DNA of 41,759 nucleotides from Actinomycetes bacterium (GTDB taxonomy: Bacteria > Actinomycetota > Actinomycetes > Propionibacteriales > Nocardioidaceae), in contig JAUILS010000004.1 of assembly GCA_030432975.1 (NCBI GenBank), forward strand, positions 1-41,759, in the 5' to 3' direction. The position numbers and the translations under genes are program-made. Below are positions 16,641 through 25,492 of the stretch, one piece after another. The notes beneath the pieces were generated by a model. It made no database searches. It had not been told where the DNA came from and was given only the letters and a program-made list of their open reading frames with translations. Positions within the stretch are counted from its first letter, which is position 1, and each line of letters opens with the position of its first letter.

Positions 16641-18625
16641 GTGTGCCTCCGCACCGTGAGCACGTGGGCCGGCTCGACGTGGGGGTCGAGCCGGACATAG
16701 CTGTGCTCGTGCCAGGTCCAGCTCTGGCCGGTGATCTCGTCGTGGACGACGAAGGAGTCCTGCCAGTCGAGCCCGAGCGCCGGCATGTCGAGGTGCACCG
16801 TGGTCTCGCGGGTGCCGTGGGGGTCGAGGTTGACCACGACGATCACCACGTCGTCGGACCCGTCGTCGCGCCGGGCCCGCTTGCTGAAGACCAGGACCGA
16901 GTCGTCGTCGCTGCTGTGGATGGTCAGGTTGCGCAGCAGCTGCAGGGCCGGGTGCGCGCGGCGCATCTCGTTGAGGCGGGTGAGGTACGGCGCCAGCGTG
17001 CGGCCGCTGGCCTCCGCCTCGGCCCAGTCGCGGACCCGGATCTGGTACTTCTCCGAGTCGAGGTACTCCTCGCTGCCGGGGCGCACCGCCACGTGCTCGT
17101 AGAGCTCGTAGCCGGCGTAGACGCCCCAGCTGGGCGAGCCCATCGACGCCAGCACGGCGCGGATCTTGAACGCCGGCGGGCCGCCGTACTGCAGGAACGC
17201 GTGGAGGATGTCGGGGGTGTTGACGAAGAAGTTGGGCCGCATCAGGTGGTCGGACTGCGACGACACCTCGCGGAGGTAGTCCTCGAGCTCGTGGCGGGCC
17301 GTGCGCCAGGTGAAGTAGGTGTAGGACTGGTGGAACCCCACGGCGCCCAGCGCGTGCATCATGGCCGGCCGGGTGAACGCCTCGGAGAGGAACACCACGT
17401 CGGGGTCGGTGCGGCGGACCTCGCCGAGCAGCCACTCCCAGAACTCCACGGGTTTGGTGTGGGGGTTGTCGACGCGGAAGATCCGCACGCCGTGCGACAT
17501 CCAGAGCCGCACGATCCGGAGCACCTCGGCCCGGATGCCCTCCGGGTCGTTGTCGAAGTTGACGGGGTAGATGTCCTGGTACTTCTTCGGAGGGTTCTCG
17601 GCGTAGGCGATGGTGCCGTCGGCGCGGGTGGTGAACCACTCGGGGTGGGAGGTGACCCACGGGTGGTCGGGCGCCGCCTGCAGCGCCAGGTCGAGCGCCA
17701 CCTCGAGGCCCTCCTCCCGGGCGCGGGCGACGAACGCGTCGAAGTCGTCGAAGCCGCCGAGGTCGGGGTGGATGGCGTCGTGGCCGCCGTCCTTGCTGCC
17801 GATCGCCCAGGGCGAGCCGGTGTCGTCGGGGCCGGGGGTGAGCGTGTTGTTGGGGCCCTTGCGGTTGACCTCGCCGATCGGGTGGATCGGCGGGAGGTAG
17901 ATGACGTCGAAGCCCATCGCGGCCACGGCGGGCAGCCGCTCGGCGGCGGTGCGGAGCGTGCCGCTGGTGACCGCGCCTGTCTCGGGGTCGCGGGTCGCGC
18001 CCTCGGAGCGCGGGAAGAACTCGTACCAGCTGCCGTAGAGCGCGCGGGCGCGGTCGGCGTAGGCCGGGAAGGGGCCCTCGACGCTGACCAGCTCGCGGAT
18101 CGGGTGCTTGCGCATCAGGGCACGCACCTCGGGGGAGAGCATCGCGGCCAGCCGGGCCTCGTCGGGACGCTTGGTGTCGCGGGCGGCCTCCAGGGCCGCC
18201 TTGACCAGGGCGCGACAGGCGTCGTCCTTGCGCGGCAGCCGCTTCTGGACCTGCTGGAGCAGCAGGCGGCCCTCGGTGAACATCAGCTCGACGTCGACGC
18301 CGGCCGGCACCTTGATGCCGGCGTTGTGGGCCCAGGTCGCCAGCGGGTCGGACCAGGCCTGCACCTCGAACTGCCAGGCGCCTTCGGTGTCGGGGGTCAC
18401 CCAGGCGCGGTAGAGGTCGGGCACCCAGGCGTCGGGCTCCATCCGCACCGGGTCGCGGCGGCGCCCGTCAGGGCCGATCGTCACCACCTCGGCGGCGAGC
18501 TTGTCGTGACCCTCCCGGAACACCTTCGCGGTGACGGGGAAGGGCTCGCCCGCGGTCGCCTTCGCGGGCAGACGACCGCGATCGACGAGGGGGGTCACGT
18601 CCATGACGGGGATCCGGCCGACCAT
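16637..18625 (-). CDS. glgE: Alpha-1,4-glucan:maltose-1-phosphate maltosyltransferase GlgE
   Basis: 662 residues, GH13_3. Transfers maltose from maltose-1-phosphate to growing alpha-1,4-glucan, releasing phosphate. Seen: N-terminal domain ([18 protein letters not shown]) and an insert helical segment; then [50 protein letters not shown] (nucleophile Asp near 384) and [14 protein letters not shown] (acid Glu near 412); and [14 protein letters not shown], typical of GlgE. First gene of the minus-strand operon. ATG at 18625 has AAGGG about 9 nt upstream; the track's 18751 start would overlap the glgP promoter. Divergent from glgP across a ~140-bp shared control region. Confidence 0.97.
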
Positions 18626-18733
18626 GCTGCAACCCTTGCGAAGTCCGGTGCCCGATGCAAGGCGGAGCCGGACGGCCGCGCGCGGCGGCGGGCAAAATCG
18701 TCCGGGCGGGCGTCGCAGCGGGCCCCGCCGGGC

Positions 18734-18747
18734 TTGGAACGATCCAA
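18734..18747. promoter_or_regulatory. LacI-like operator overlapping the glgP -35
   Basis: TTGGAACGATCCAA is an imperfect inverted repeat (TTGGA/TCCAA perfect) around a central CG, the layout typical of LacI-family operators. It covers the TTGGAA -35 of glgP and sits in the glgE-glgP divergent region, so one regulator could touch both directions. No regulator gene is in the window. Confidence 0.42.
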
Positions 18748-18762
18748 ACATTCCGTTACCGT
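18734..18762 (+). promoter_or_regulatory. glgP promoter (-35 TTGGAA, -10 TACCGT), leaderless
   Basis: TTGGAA at 18734-18739, a 17-bp spacer, TACCGT at 18757-18762, then 6 nt to the GTG start at 18769. This is the most complete promoter in the window and settles the glgP start. Confidence 0.62.
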
Positions 18763-18768
18763 CCCTTC

Positions 18769-21354
18769 GTGCGAGCCATCCGTCGATTCACCGTCCGTCC
18801 CGTCCTCCCCGCCGAGCTGCAGCCGCTGGGTGAGCTGGTGGCCAACCTGCGGTGGTCGTGGCACCCGCCGACGCAGGACGTCTTCCGCACCGTCGACCCC
18901 GAGGTGTGGGAGCAGGTCAACCACGACCCCGTCCGCCTGCTCGGCACGGTCAGCCGCGCCCGGCTGGAGGAGCTCGCGGGGGACGCGTCGTTCCTCTCCG
19001 CGCTGGGGGCGGCACACGCCGACCTGACGGCGTACCTCACCGACGAGCGGTGGTACCACCAGCGGGTCGGCGAGGACGCGCCCGCGGCGATCGGCTACTT
19101 CTCGCCCGAGTTCGGCATCACCCACGTGCTGCCGCAGTACTCCGGCGGCCTCGGCATCCTGGCCGGCGACCACCTCAAGGCCGCCTCCGACCTCGGCGTC
19201 TCGCTGGTCGGCGTCGGGCTGCTCTACAAGTACGGCTACTTCAAGCAGTCGCTCTCCCGCGAGGGCTGGCAGCAGGAGACCTACCCCGTCCTCGACCCCG
19301 ACGAGCTGCCGATCACGCCGCTGCGCGAGGCCGACGGCAGCCGTGCGTGCGTGACGATCGCGATGCCCGACGGCCCCGACCTGGTGGCGCGGATCTGGGT
19401 GGCGCAGGTCGGCCGGGTGCCGCTGCTGCTGCTCGACAGCGACATGGAGGAGAACCCGCAGCACCTGCGCGAGGTCACCGACCGGCTCTACGGCGGGACC
19501 ACCGAGCACCGGCTGCGCCAGGAGCTGCTGCTCGGCGTCGGCGGCGTCCGTGCGCTGCGCGTCTACGCCCGGATCACCGGCACCCCCGCCCCCGAGGTGT
19601 TCCACACCAACGAGGGCCACGCCGGCTTCCTCGGGCTGGAGCGGATCCGCGAGCTCACCGTCGCCGCGGACGGCCCCGAGCTCGACTTCGACACCGCGCT
19701 CGAGGTCTCGCGGGCCGGCACGGTGTTCACCACCCACACGCCGGTGCCGGCGGGCATCGACCGCTTCCCGCTGGAGCTGGTCGAGCAGTACTTCGGCGGC
19801 AACAGCCCCACGCCGGGCGTGCCGGTCGACCGGATCCTCGCCCTGGGCGCGGAGGACTACGAGGGCGGCGACCCCGCGGTCTTCAACATGGCCGTGATGG
19901 GCTTCCGCCTCGCCCAGCGCGCCAACGGCGTCTCGCTGCTGCACGGCCACGTGTCGCGCGGGATGTTCCACGGGCTGTGGCCGGCGTTCGACGAGGCCGA
20001 GGTGCCGATCGGCTCCATCACCAACGGCGTCCACGCCGGGACCTGGGTCGCGCGCGAGATCTTCGAGCTGGCCGCGGAGTACGGCGTCGACATCGACGAG
20101 GACCCCGACCAGGTGTGGAGCCTGGTCGACAAGATCCCCGGCAAGGAGATCTGGGACCTCAAGCGGGTGCTGCGCGAGCGGCTGGTGCTCGACGCCCGGG
20201 CTCGGCTGGCGAAGTCCTACGCCAAGCGCGGCTTCGCGAAGGCGGAGTACTCCTGGACCGAGTCCGCGCTGGACCCCGACGTGCTGACGATCGGCTTCGC
20301 GCGTCGCGTGCCGTCGTACAAGCGGCTCACGCTGATGCTGTCCGACCCCGAGCGCCTCAAGGCGCTGCTGCTCCACCCCGAGCGCCCGGTCCAGCTGGTG
20401 ATCGCGGGCAAGTCGCACCCCGCCGACGACGGCGGCAAGCGGCTGATCCAGGAGCTGCAGCGCTTCGCCGACGACCCGGAGGTGCGCCACCGGATCGTCT
20501 TCCTGCCCAACTACGACATCGCGATGGCGCAGCCGCTCTACCCCGGCTGCGACGTGTGGCTCAACAACCCGCTGCGGCCCTACGAGGCGTGCGGCACGTC
20601 CGGCATGAAGGCCGCGCTCAACGGCGGGCTCAACCTGTCGATCCTCGACGGCTGGTGGGACGAGTGGTACGACGGCTCCAACGGCTGGGCGATCCCGTCC
20701 GCCGACGGCGTCGAGGACCCCGACCGGCGTGACGACCTCGAGGCCGCGTCGCTCTACGACCTGATCGAGAACGAGGTCGCGCCGAAGTTCTACGACCTCG
20801 ACGCCGACGGCGTGCCCCCGCGGTGGCTGGAGATGGTGCGGCACACGCTGAAGTCGCTCGGCCCGAAGGTGCTGGCGCGACGGATGGTGCGCGACTACGT
20901 CCGGCAGCTCTACGCCCCGGCCGCCCACACGGCCCGCGCGCTCAACTCCGACTTCGCCGGCGCCCGCGAGCTCACCTCGTGGAAGAAGCTCGTGCGCTCC
21001 TCGTGGAGCTCGGTGCGCGTGGAGCACGTCGAGTCCAGCGGCGTGGGCGACGCCCCCGAGGTTGGCGCCACGCTGACCGTGCGCGCCTTCGTGGCGCTCG
21101 GCGACCTCAGCCCTGACGACGTCGACGTGCAGGTGGTCTTCGGCACCACGACGCCGGACGACGTCCTCCTCGACGAGTCGGTGGAGGTCGCCTCGATGAG
21201 CGTGGCCGAGTCCTACGACGGTGGCCGTCACCGCTTCGACGCCCCGGTGACCATCGACGCCTCCGGCGCCTTCGGCTACACCGTCCGCGTCGTGCCCCGC
21301 CACCCCTCCCTCAGCTCGGCCGCCGAGCTCGGGCTGGTGTCGCTGCCGGGGTGA
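18769..21354 (+). CDS. glgP: Alpha-glucan phosphorylase (GlgP, short actinobacterial type)
   Basis: 861 residues, GT35. Phosphorolysis of alpha-1,4-glucan to glucose-1-phosphate. Seen: an N-terminal domain found in the short (MalP-divergent) phosphorylase subgroup (RRFTVRPVLPAELQPLGELV, NLRWSWHP), then AIGYFSPEFGITHVLPQYSGGLGILAGDH, VFHTNEGHAGFLGLERI, FTTHTPVPAGIDRF, SITNGVHAGTW, and the PLP-binding GTSGMKAALNGGLN (Lys614). A C-terminal beta domain follows. GTG at 18769 is supported by the promoter; the track's 18655 start lies upstream of it. Converges on glgX with repeat copy 3 filling the gap. Confidence 0.96.
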   Translation: MRAIRRFTVRPVLPAELQPLGELVANLRWSWHPPTQDVFRTVDPEVWEQVNHDPVRLLGTVSRARLEELAGDASFLSALGAAHADLTAYLTDERWYHQRVGEDAPAAIGYFSPEFGITHVLPQYSGGLGILAGDHLKAASDLGVSLVGVGLLYKYGYFKQSLSREGWQQETYPVLDPDELPITPLREADGSRACVTIAMPDGPDLVARIWVAQVGRVPLLLLDSDMEENPQHLREVTDRLYGGTTEHRLRQELLLGVGGVRALRVYARITGTPAPEVFHTNEGHAGFLGLERIRELTVAADGPELDFDTALEVSRAGTVFTTHTPVPAGIDRFPLELVEQYFGGNSPTPGVPVDRILALGAEDYEGGDPAVFNMAVMGFRLAQRANGVSLLHGHVSRGMFHGLWPAFDEAEVPIGSITNGVHAGTWVAREIFELAAEYGVDIDEDPDQVWSLVDKIPGKEIWDLKRVLRERLVLDARARLAKSYAKRGFAKAEYSWTESALDPDVLTIGFARRVPSYKRLTLMLSDPERLKALLLHPERPVQLVIAGKSHPADDGGKRLIQELQRFADDPEVRHRIVFLPNYDIAMAQPLYPGCDVWLNNPLRPYEACGTSGMKAALNGGLNLSILDGWWDEWYDGSNGWAIPSADGVEDPDRRDDLEAASLYDLIENEVAPKFYDLDADGVPPRWLEMVRHTLKSLGPKVLARRMVRDYVRQLYAPAAHTARALNSDFAGARELTSWKKLVRSSWSSVRVEHVESSGVGDAPEVGATLTVRAFVALGDLSPDDVDVQVVFGTTTPDDVLLDESVEVASMSVAESYDGGRHRFDAPVTIDASGAFGYTVRVVPRHPSLSSAAELGLVSLPG

Positions 21355-21355
21355 C

Positions 21356-21463
21356 GGGGGTGGTCGCTTCACCATGCTGGGTAGGCGAAGCCGCACCTAG
21401 CACGCCCAGTTGGCCGTGCGAAGTGCTGTGCCAGCCACTCAGCATGGTGAAGCAGCAACCCCC
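21356..21463. repeat. Palindromic intergenic repeat, copy 3
   Basis: Fills the entire convergent gap between the stops of glgP and glgX. Perfect 14-bp inverted repeat GCTTCACCATGCTG / CAGCATGGTGAAGC, outer GGGGGT / ACCCCC ends, and an inner GCAC..GCACG / CGTGC..GTGC stem. Core TTCACC (21368) to TGAA (21451) is again 84 bp, with AGTT at the same internal offset as copies 1 and 2, though the sequence is otherwise diverged. Its last bases abut or form part of the glgX stop. Probably also works as a bidirectional terminator. Confidence 0.85.
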
Positions 21464-23616
21464 TACCGAGCGTGGTCGGTCTGGCGCAGCACCAGGACGG
21501 ACCGGCCGGCGAGGGTGAACTGGTCGCCGGAGGCGACGGGGGTGCCGACGGCGATGTCGGGGTCGGTGGAGAGCACGACCTCGCCGTGGTTGACCCACTG
21601 GTTGCGCGGCAGGGTCAGCGCGACCGCCTCGGGGCCGCCGTTGAACCACATCAGGAACGAGCAGTCGTGCTGCTGCTCGCCGCTCGGGCCGGGGGAGCGC
21701 AGCGGGTCGCCGGAGACGAACATCCCGACCGTGTGGAGGTCGGTGTCGTACCAGTCCTTCTCCACCATCTCCCGACCCGAGGGGTGCATCCAGGCGAGGT
21801 CCTTCGGCCCGCCGTCGATGGTGGGCGTGCCGACGAAGTGGTGCCGCTGCCGCAGCGTGGCGTGCTCGCGGCGCAGCCGCAGCGCCGCCTTGGTGAACTC
21901 GTAGACGTCGAGCCACGCGTCGTCGGGTCGCCAGTCGACCCAGGAGACCTCGTTGTCCTGCACGTAGGCGTTGTTGTTGCCGCGCTGGGTGCGGCCGCGC
22001 TCGTCGCCGGCGGTGAGCATCGGCGACCCGTTGGACAGGCACAGCGTGACCATCATGTTGGCCGCCTGCCGCCGCCGCAGAGCGACGATCTCGGGGTCGT
22101 CGGTCTCGCCCTCCACCCCGTGGTTCCACGAGCGGTTGTGGTCGGTCCCGTCGCGGTTCTCCTCGCCGTTGGCGAGGTTGTGCTTGGTGTTGTAGGACAC
22201 CAGGTCGCGCAGCGTGAAGCCGTCGTGGGCGGTCACGAAGTTCACCGAGGCGTACGGCGACCGGCCGTCGTCGGCGTACAGGTCCGAGGAGCCGGCCAGC
22301 CGCGAGGCCACGTCGCGGATGCCGCCCGACGACGCGCGCCAGAAGTCGCGCATCGTGTCGCGGTAGCGGTCGTTCCACTCCACCCACGGCGGCGGGAAGG
22401 AGCCGACCATGTAGCCGTCCATCGACGCGTCCCACGGCTCCGCGATGAGCTTGACGTGCCGCAGCACCGGGTCCTGGCTGATCGTGGTCAGGAACGCGCT
22501 GCGCATGTCGATGTCGTGGCCGGTGCGCGACAGCGCGGAGGCGAGGTCGAAGCGGAACCCGTCGACGCGCATCTCGGCCGCCCAGTAGCGCAGCGAGTCG
22601 AGGATCAGCCGCAGCGCCGCGAGGTTGGTGGTGTCGACGGTGTTGCCGCAGCCCGTCACGTCCCAGTAGGCGTCGCCGGGCGTGCCGGAGCGCTTGTAGA
22701 AGCCGTGGTCGTCCAGCCCCCGGAAGGAGTACGCCGGCCCGTCGGCGCCGCCCTCGGCCGTGTGGTTGTAGACCACGTCGAGGAACACCTCGATCCCCGC
22801 CGCGTGGAAGTTCTTGACCATCTGCTTGAACTCGGCGATCTGCTGCCCCCGGTCGCCGGCTGCCGAGTAGGCCCCGTGCGGGGCGAAGAAGCCGATCGAG
22901 TTGTAGCCCCAGTAGTTGACGTGGCCGCGCTGGGCGACGCCCGGCTCGGTGAAGAACTGCTGGACGGGCAGCAGCTCGACGGCCGAGACGCCGAGGTCCT
23001 TGAGGTAGTCGATGACGGTGTGGCTGCCGAGGCCGGCGTAGGTCCCCCGGAGGTGCTCGGGGATCTCGTTGTGCAGGGCGGTGAAGCCCTTGACGTGCAG
23101 CTCGTAGATCACGGTGTCGCGCCAGCGGGTGCGCAGCCGCCGGTCGTCGCCCCAGTCGAACTCGTCGTGGGTGACGACGCAGCGCGGCATGCTGGCGGCC
23201 GAGTCGAGCGGGCTGCGCGCGGTCGGGTCGCCGACCATCGCGGGCAGCGTCTCGGGCCCGTAGCGCACCTCGCCGCTGACCGCTCGCGCATAGGGGTCGA
23301 GCAGCAGCTTGGCGGGGTTGAACCTCCGGCCGTGGGCGGGGTCCCAGGGCCCGTCGGCGCGCAGCCCGTAGAGCTGTCCGACCGGCACGCCCGGGATCTG
23401 CCCGTGCCAGACGCCGAGGGTGTGCTCGGTGAGCCGGTGGCGCGTCTCGGCGCCGTCGTCGTCGAAGAGGCAGACCCACATGCTGGTCGCCTCGGGCGAC
23501 CACACCGCGAAGTTGGTGGCCTGCGGACCCCACGTGGCCCCGAGCTGCTGGTGGTGGCCGGGCCACACCGGAGCGGTCTCGTCGCGGCTCTGCCAGCTCC
23601 AGGTGTTCGGGGTCAC
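21463..23616 (-). CDS. glgX: Glycogen debranching enzyme GlgX
   Basis: 717 residues, GH13_11 isoamylase/GlgX type; hydrolyses alpha-1,6 branches of phosphorylase-limited glucan. Seen: N-terminal CBM48 (LGATWGPQATNFAVWSPEAT), YGLRADGPWDPAHGRRFNPAKLLLDPYA, VIYELHVKGFTALH, EVFLDVVYNHTAEGG, MRVDGFRFDLASALSR (nucleophile Asp near 355), LIAEPWDASMDGYMVG (acid Glu near 391) and FVTAHDGFTLRDLVSY, then MLTAGDERGRTQRGNNNAY. GTG at 23616 is chosen because CAGAAT lies exactly 7 nt upstream; the ATG at 23625 (three codons earlier) overlaps that hexamer and is the alternative. The track ORF beyond is noise. Confidence 0.95.
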   Translation of the reverse strand: MTPNTWSWQSRDETAPVWPGHHQQLGATWGPQATNFAVWSPEATSMWVCLFDDDGAETRHRLTEHTLGVWHGQIPGVPVGQLYGLRADGPWDPAHGRRFNPAKLLLDPYARAVSGEVRYGPETLPAMVGDPTARSPLDSAASMPRCVVTHDEFDWGDDRRLRTRWRDTVIYELHVKGFTALHNEIPEHLRGTYAGLGSHTVIDYLKDLGVSAVELLPVQQFFTEPGVAQRGHVNYWGYNSIGFFAPHGAYSAAGDRGQQIAEFKQMVKNFHAAGIEVFLDVVYNHTAEGGADGPAYSFRGLDDHGFYKRSGTPGDAYWDVTGCGNTVDTTNLAALRLILDSLRYWAAEMRVDGFRFDLASALSRTGHDIDMRSAFLTTISQDPVLRHVKLIAEPWDASMDGYMVGSFPPPWVEWNDRYRDTMRDFWRASSGGIRDVASRLAGSSDLYADDGRSPYASVNFVTAHDGFTLRDLVSYNTKHNLANGEENRDGTDHNRSWNHGVEGETDDPEIVALRRRQAANMMVTLCLSNGSPMLTAGDERGRTQRGNNNAYVQDNEVSWVDWRPDDAWLDVYEFTKAALRLRREHATLRQRHHFVGTPTIDGGPKDLAWMHPSGREMVEKDWYDTDLHTVGMFVSGDPLRSPGPSGEQQHDCSFLMWFNGGPEAVALTLPRNQWVNHGEVVLSTDPDIAVGTPVASGDQFTLAGRSVLVLRQTDHAR

Positions 23617-23734
23617 CCGGCCCATTCTGGACGACCGCCCACCCCTGAGGGTGACCGGCCTTCCGGAGAGGCTGCTGGCTAGGCTCGCGGGGGAGCCGGG
23701 CGCAGGGCCCGGCCGCGGGCCGAGGGAGCAGCGC

Positions 23735-24514
23735 ATGGGTGAGTTCGTCCGACTCGAGGTGGCCGACGGGGTCGGCACCATCCGGCTCGACCGGCCCAAG
23801 ATGAACGCCCTCGACGCCGCGATGCAGGAGGAGATCCGGGAGGCCGCCCACGAGGCCACCACCCGTGACGACGTCCGGGCGGTCGTGCTCTATGGCGGCG
23901 AGAAGGTCTTCGCCGCCGGCGCGGACATCAAGGAGATGGCGGCGATGTCCTACACCGACATGGTCCGGCACTCCGGGGTGCTGCAGTCGGCGTTCACCGC
24001 GGTCGCGCGGATCCCCAAGCCGGTCGTCGCCGCGGTCACCGGCTACGCCCTCGGCGGCGGCTGCGAGCTGGCGCTGTGCGCGGACATCAGGGTCGCGGCC
24101 GACGACGCGGTGCTGGGCCAGCCGGAGATCCTGCTGGGCATCATCCCCGGCGCCGGCGGCACCCAGCGGCTCACCCGGCTGGTGGGGCCCAGCCGGGCCA
24201 AGGACCTGATCTTCACCGGCCGCTTCGTCAAGGCCGACGAGGCGCTGGCGATCGGCCTGGTCGACACGGTGGTGCCCGCCGACCGGGTCTACGCCGAGGC
24301 GATGGCGTGGGCCGGGCAGTTCGCCGGCGGGGCGGCGTACGCCCTGCGCGCCGCCAAGGAGGCCGTCGACCGCGGCCTGGAGACCGACCTCGACACGGGA
24401 CTGGAGATCGAGAGGCAGCAGTTCGCCGCGCTCTTCGCGACCGAGGACCGCACCATCGGGATGACGTCGTTCGTCGAGAACGGCCCCGGAAAGGCGCGGT
24501 TCGTGGGCCGCTGA
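23735..24514 (+). CDS. Enoyl-CoA hydratase/isomerase (crotonase family)
   Basis: 259 residues. Hydrates trans-2-enoyl-CoA in beta-oxidation. Seen: TIRLDRPKMNALDAAM, the oxyanion-hole motif FAAGADIKEM, then GYALGGGCELALCAD with Glu111 and GQPEILLGIIPGAGGTQRLTR with Glu131. These are the two catalytic glutamates of true hydratases, so hydratase rather than a mere crotonase-like function is likely. ATG at 23735 has GAGGGAG about 9 nt upstream; the track's 23420 start runs into the glgX 5' region. A TAGGCT hexamer at about 23687-23692 is a possible -10. Followed by etfBA, consistent with fatty acyl-CoA oxidation. Confidence 0.93.
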   Translation: MGEFVRLEVADGVGTIRLDRPKMNALDAAMQEEIREAAHEATTRDDVRAVVLYGGEKVFAAGADIKEMAAMSYTDMVRHSGVLQSAFTAVARIPKPVVAAVTGYALGGGCELALCADIRVAADDAVLGQPEILLGIIPGAGGTQRLTRLVGPSRAKDLIFTGRFVKADEALAIGLVDTVVPADRVYAEAMAWAGQFAGGAAYALRAAKEAVDRGLETDLDTGLEIERQQFAALFATEDRTIGMTSFVENGPGKARFVGR

Positions 24515-24549
24515 GCGCGTGCCTGGCCTGTGACTGACTCCACCCGGAC

Positions 24550-24583
24550 GTCGGTACCGACTCCGCCTACCGGCGGGTAGCCT
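24550..24583 (+). promoter_or_regulatory. Putative etfBA control region: two palindromes and a -10
   Basis: A perfect 12-bp palindrome GTCGGTACCGAC (24550-24561) is followed by CTACCGGCGGGTAG (24567-24580), an inverted repeat with perfect CTACC/GGTAG arms. TAGCCT (24578-24583), a plausible -10, overlaps the second repeat. A regulator bound there would block RNA polymerase. TACC...GGTA half-sites resemble those of TetR-family regulators near beta-oxidation genes; the regulator is not in the window. Confidence 0.38.
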
Positions 24584-24661
24584 CACCAGAGCACGTCCGT
24601 GACCCGGCTCTCGTCCGGGCCCGACCCGGCGGCCTCGGCGCCGCCCACGATAGGACCAGCT

Positions 24662-25453
24662 GTGAACATCGTCGTCTGTGTGAAGTACGTCCCCGACGCC
24701 TCGGGCGAGGTCGCCTTCGAGTCCGACAACACCGTCGACCGCACCGCCACCGACGGCCTGCTCTCCGAGCTCGACGAGTACGCCGTCGAGCAGGCGCTGC
24801 AGGTCAAGGAGAAGCGTGAGGACGAGGAGGTCACCGTGACCGCCCTCTGCGTCGGCCCCGAGAAGGCCGCCGACGCCGTCCGCAAGGCGCTGCAGATGGG
24901 TGCCGACCAGGGCGTCCACGTGCTCGACGACGCGATCGCCGGCTCCGACGCCGCCGCCACGTCGCTGGTGCTGGCCGAGGCCGTGAAGAAGGCAGGGCCG
25001 GCTGATCTCGTCATGTGCGGGATGGCGTCGACCGACGGCGGGATGAGCGTGGTGCCGGCGATGCTGGCCGAGCGGCTCGGCCTGCCGCAGGTGACGTTCG
25101 CGTCGGTCCTGGAGACCCAGGGCGACCAGGTCCGCATCAAGCGCGACGGCGACGTCGCGACCGAGGTGGTCGGCGCGACGATGCCGGTGGTGGTCTCGGT
25201 GACCGACCAGACCGGCGAGGCGCGCTACCCGTCGTTCAAGGGGATCATGGCGGCGAAGAAGAAGCCGGTGGAGACCTACTCCCTGGCCGACCTCGGCGTC
25301 GAGCCTTCGCAGGTCGGCCTGTCGGTCGCGTGGAGCGCCGTCGAGGAGACCACCGCCCGCCCGCCGCGCACCGCCGGCGAGGTCGTGCCCGACGAGGACG
25401 GCGCGGGCGCCCAGGCGCTGGCCGACTTCCTCGCGTCCAAGAAGTTCATCTGA
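24662..25453 (+). CDS. etfB: Electron transfer flavoprotein beta subunit
   Basis: 263 residues. Forms the AMP-binding half of the heterodimeric EtfAB flavoprotein that takes electrons from acyl-CoA dehydrogenases. Seen: NIVVCVKYVPDASGEV at the N-terminus, LNEYALE-like LDEYAVEQALQVKE, CVGPEKAADAVRKALQMGADQGVHV, LVMCGMASTDGG and the late segment RYPSFKGIMAAKKKPVETYSLADLGV. GTG at 24662 is chosen because AGGA lies 6-7 nt upstream and the family starts here; the track start at 24599 adds a non-homologous tail. etfA follows after 39 nt. Confidence 0.96.
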   Translation: MNIVVCVKYVPDASGEVAFESDNTVDRTATDGLLSELDEYAVEQALQVKEKREDEEVTVTALCVGPEKAADAVRKALQMGADQGVHVLDDAIAGSDAAATSLVLAEAVKKAGPADLVMCGMASTDGGMSVVPAMLAERLGLPQVTFASVLETQGDQVRIKRDGDVATEVVGATMPVVVSVTDQTGEARYPSFKGIMAAKKKPVETYSLADLGVEPSQVGLSVAWSAVEETTARPPRTAGEVVPDEDGAGAQALADFLASKKFI

Positions 25454-25492
25454 GCAGCCCTCCGATTAGCAGAGATCACGGGAGCCACAGTC

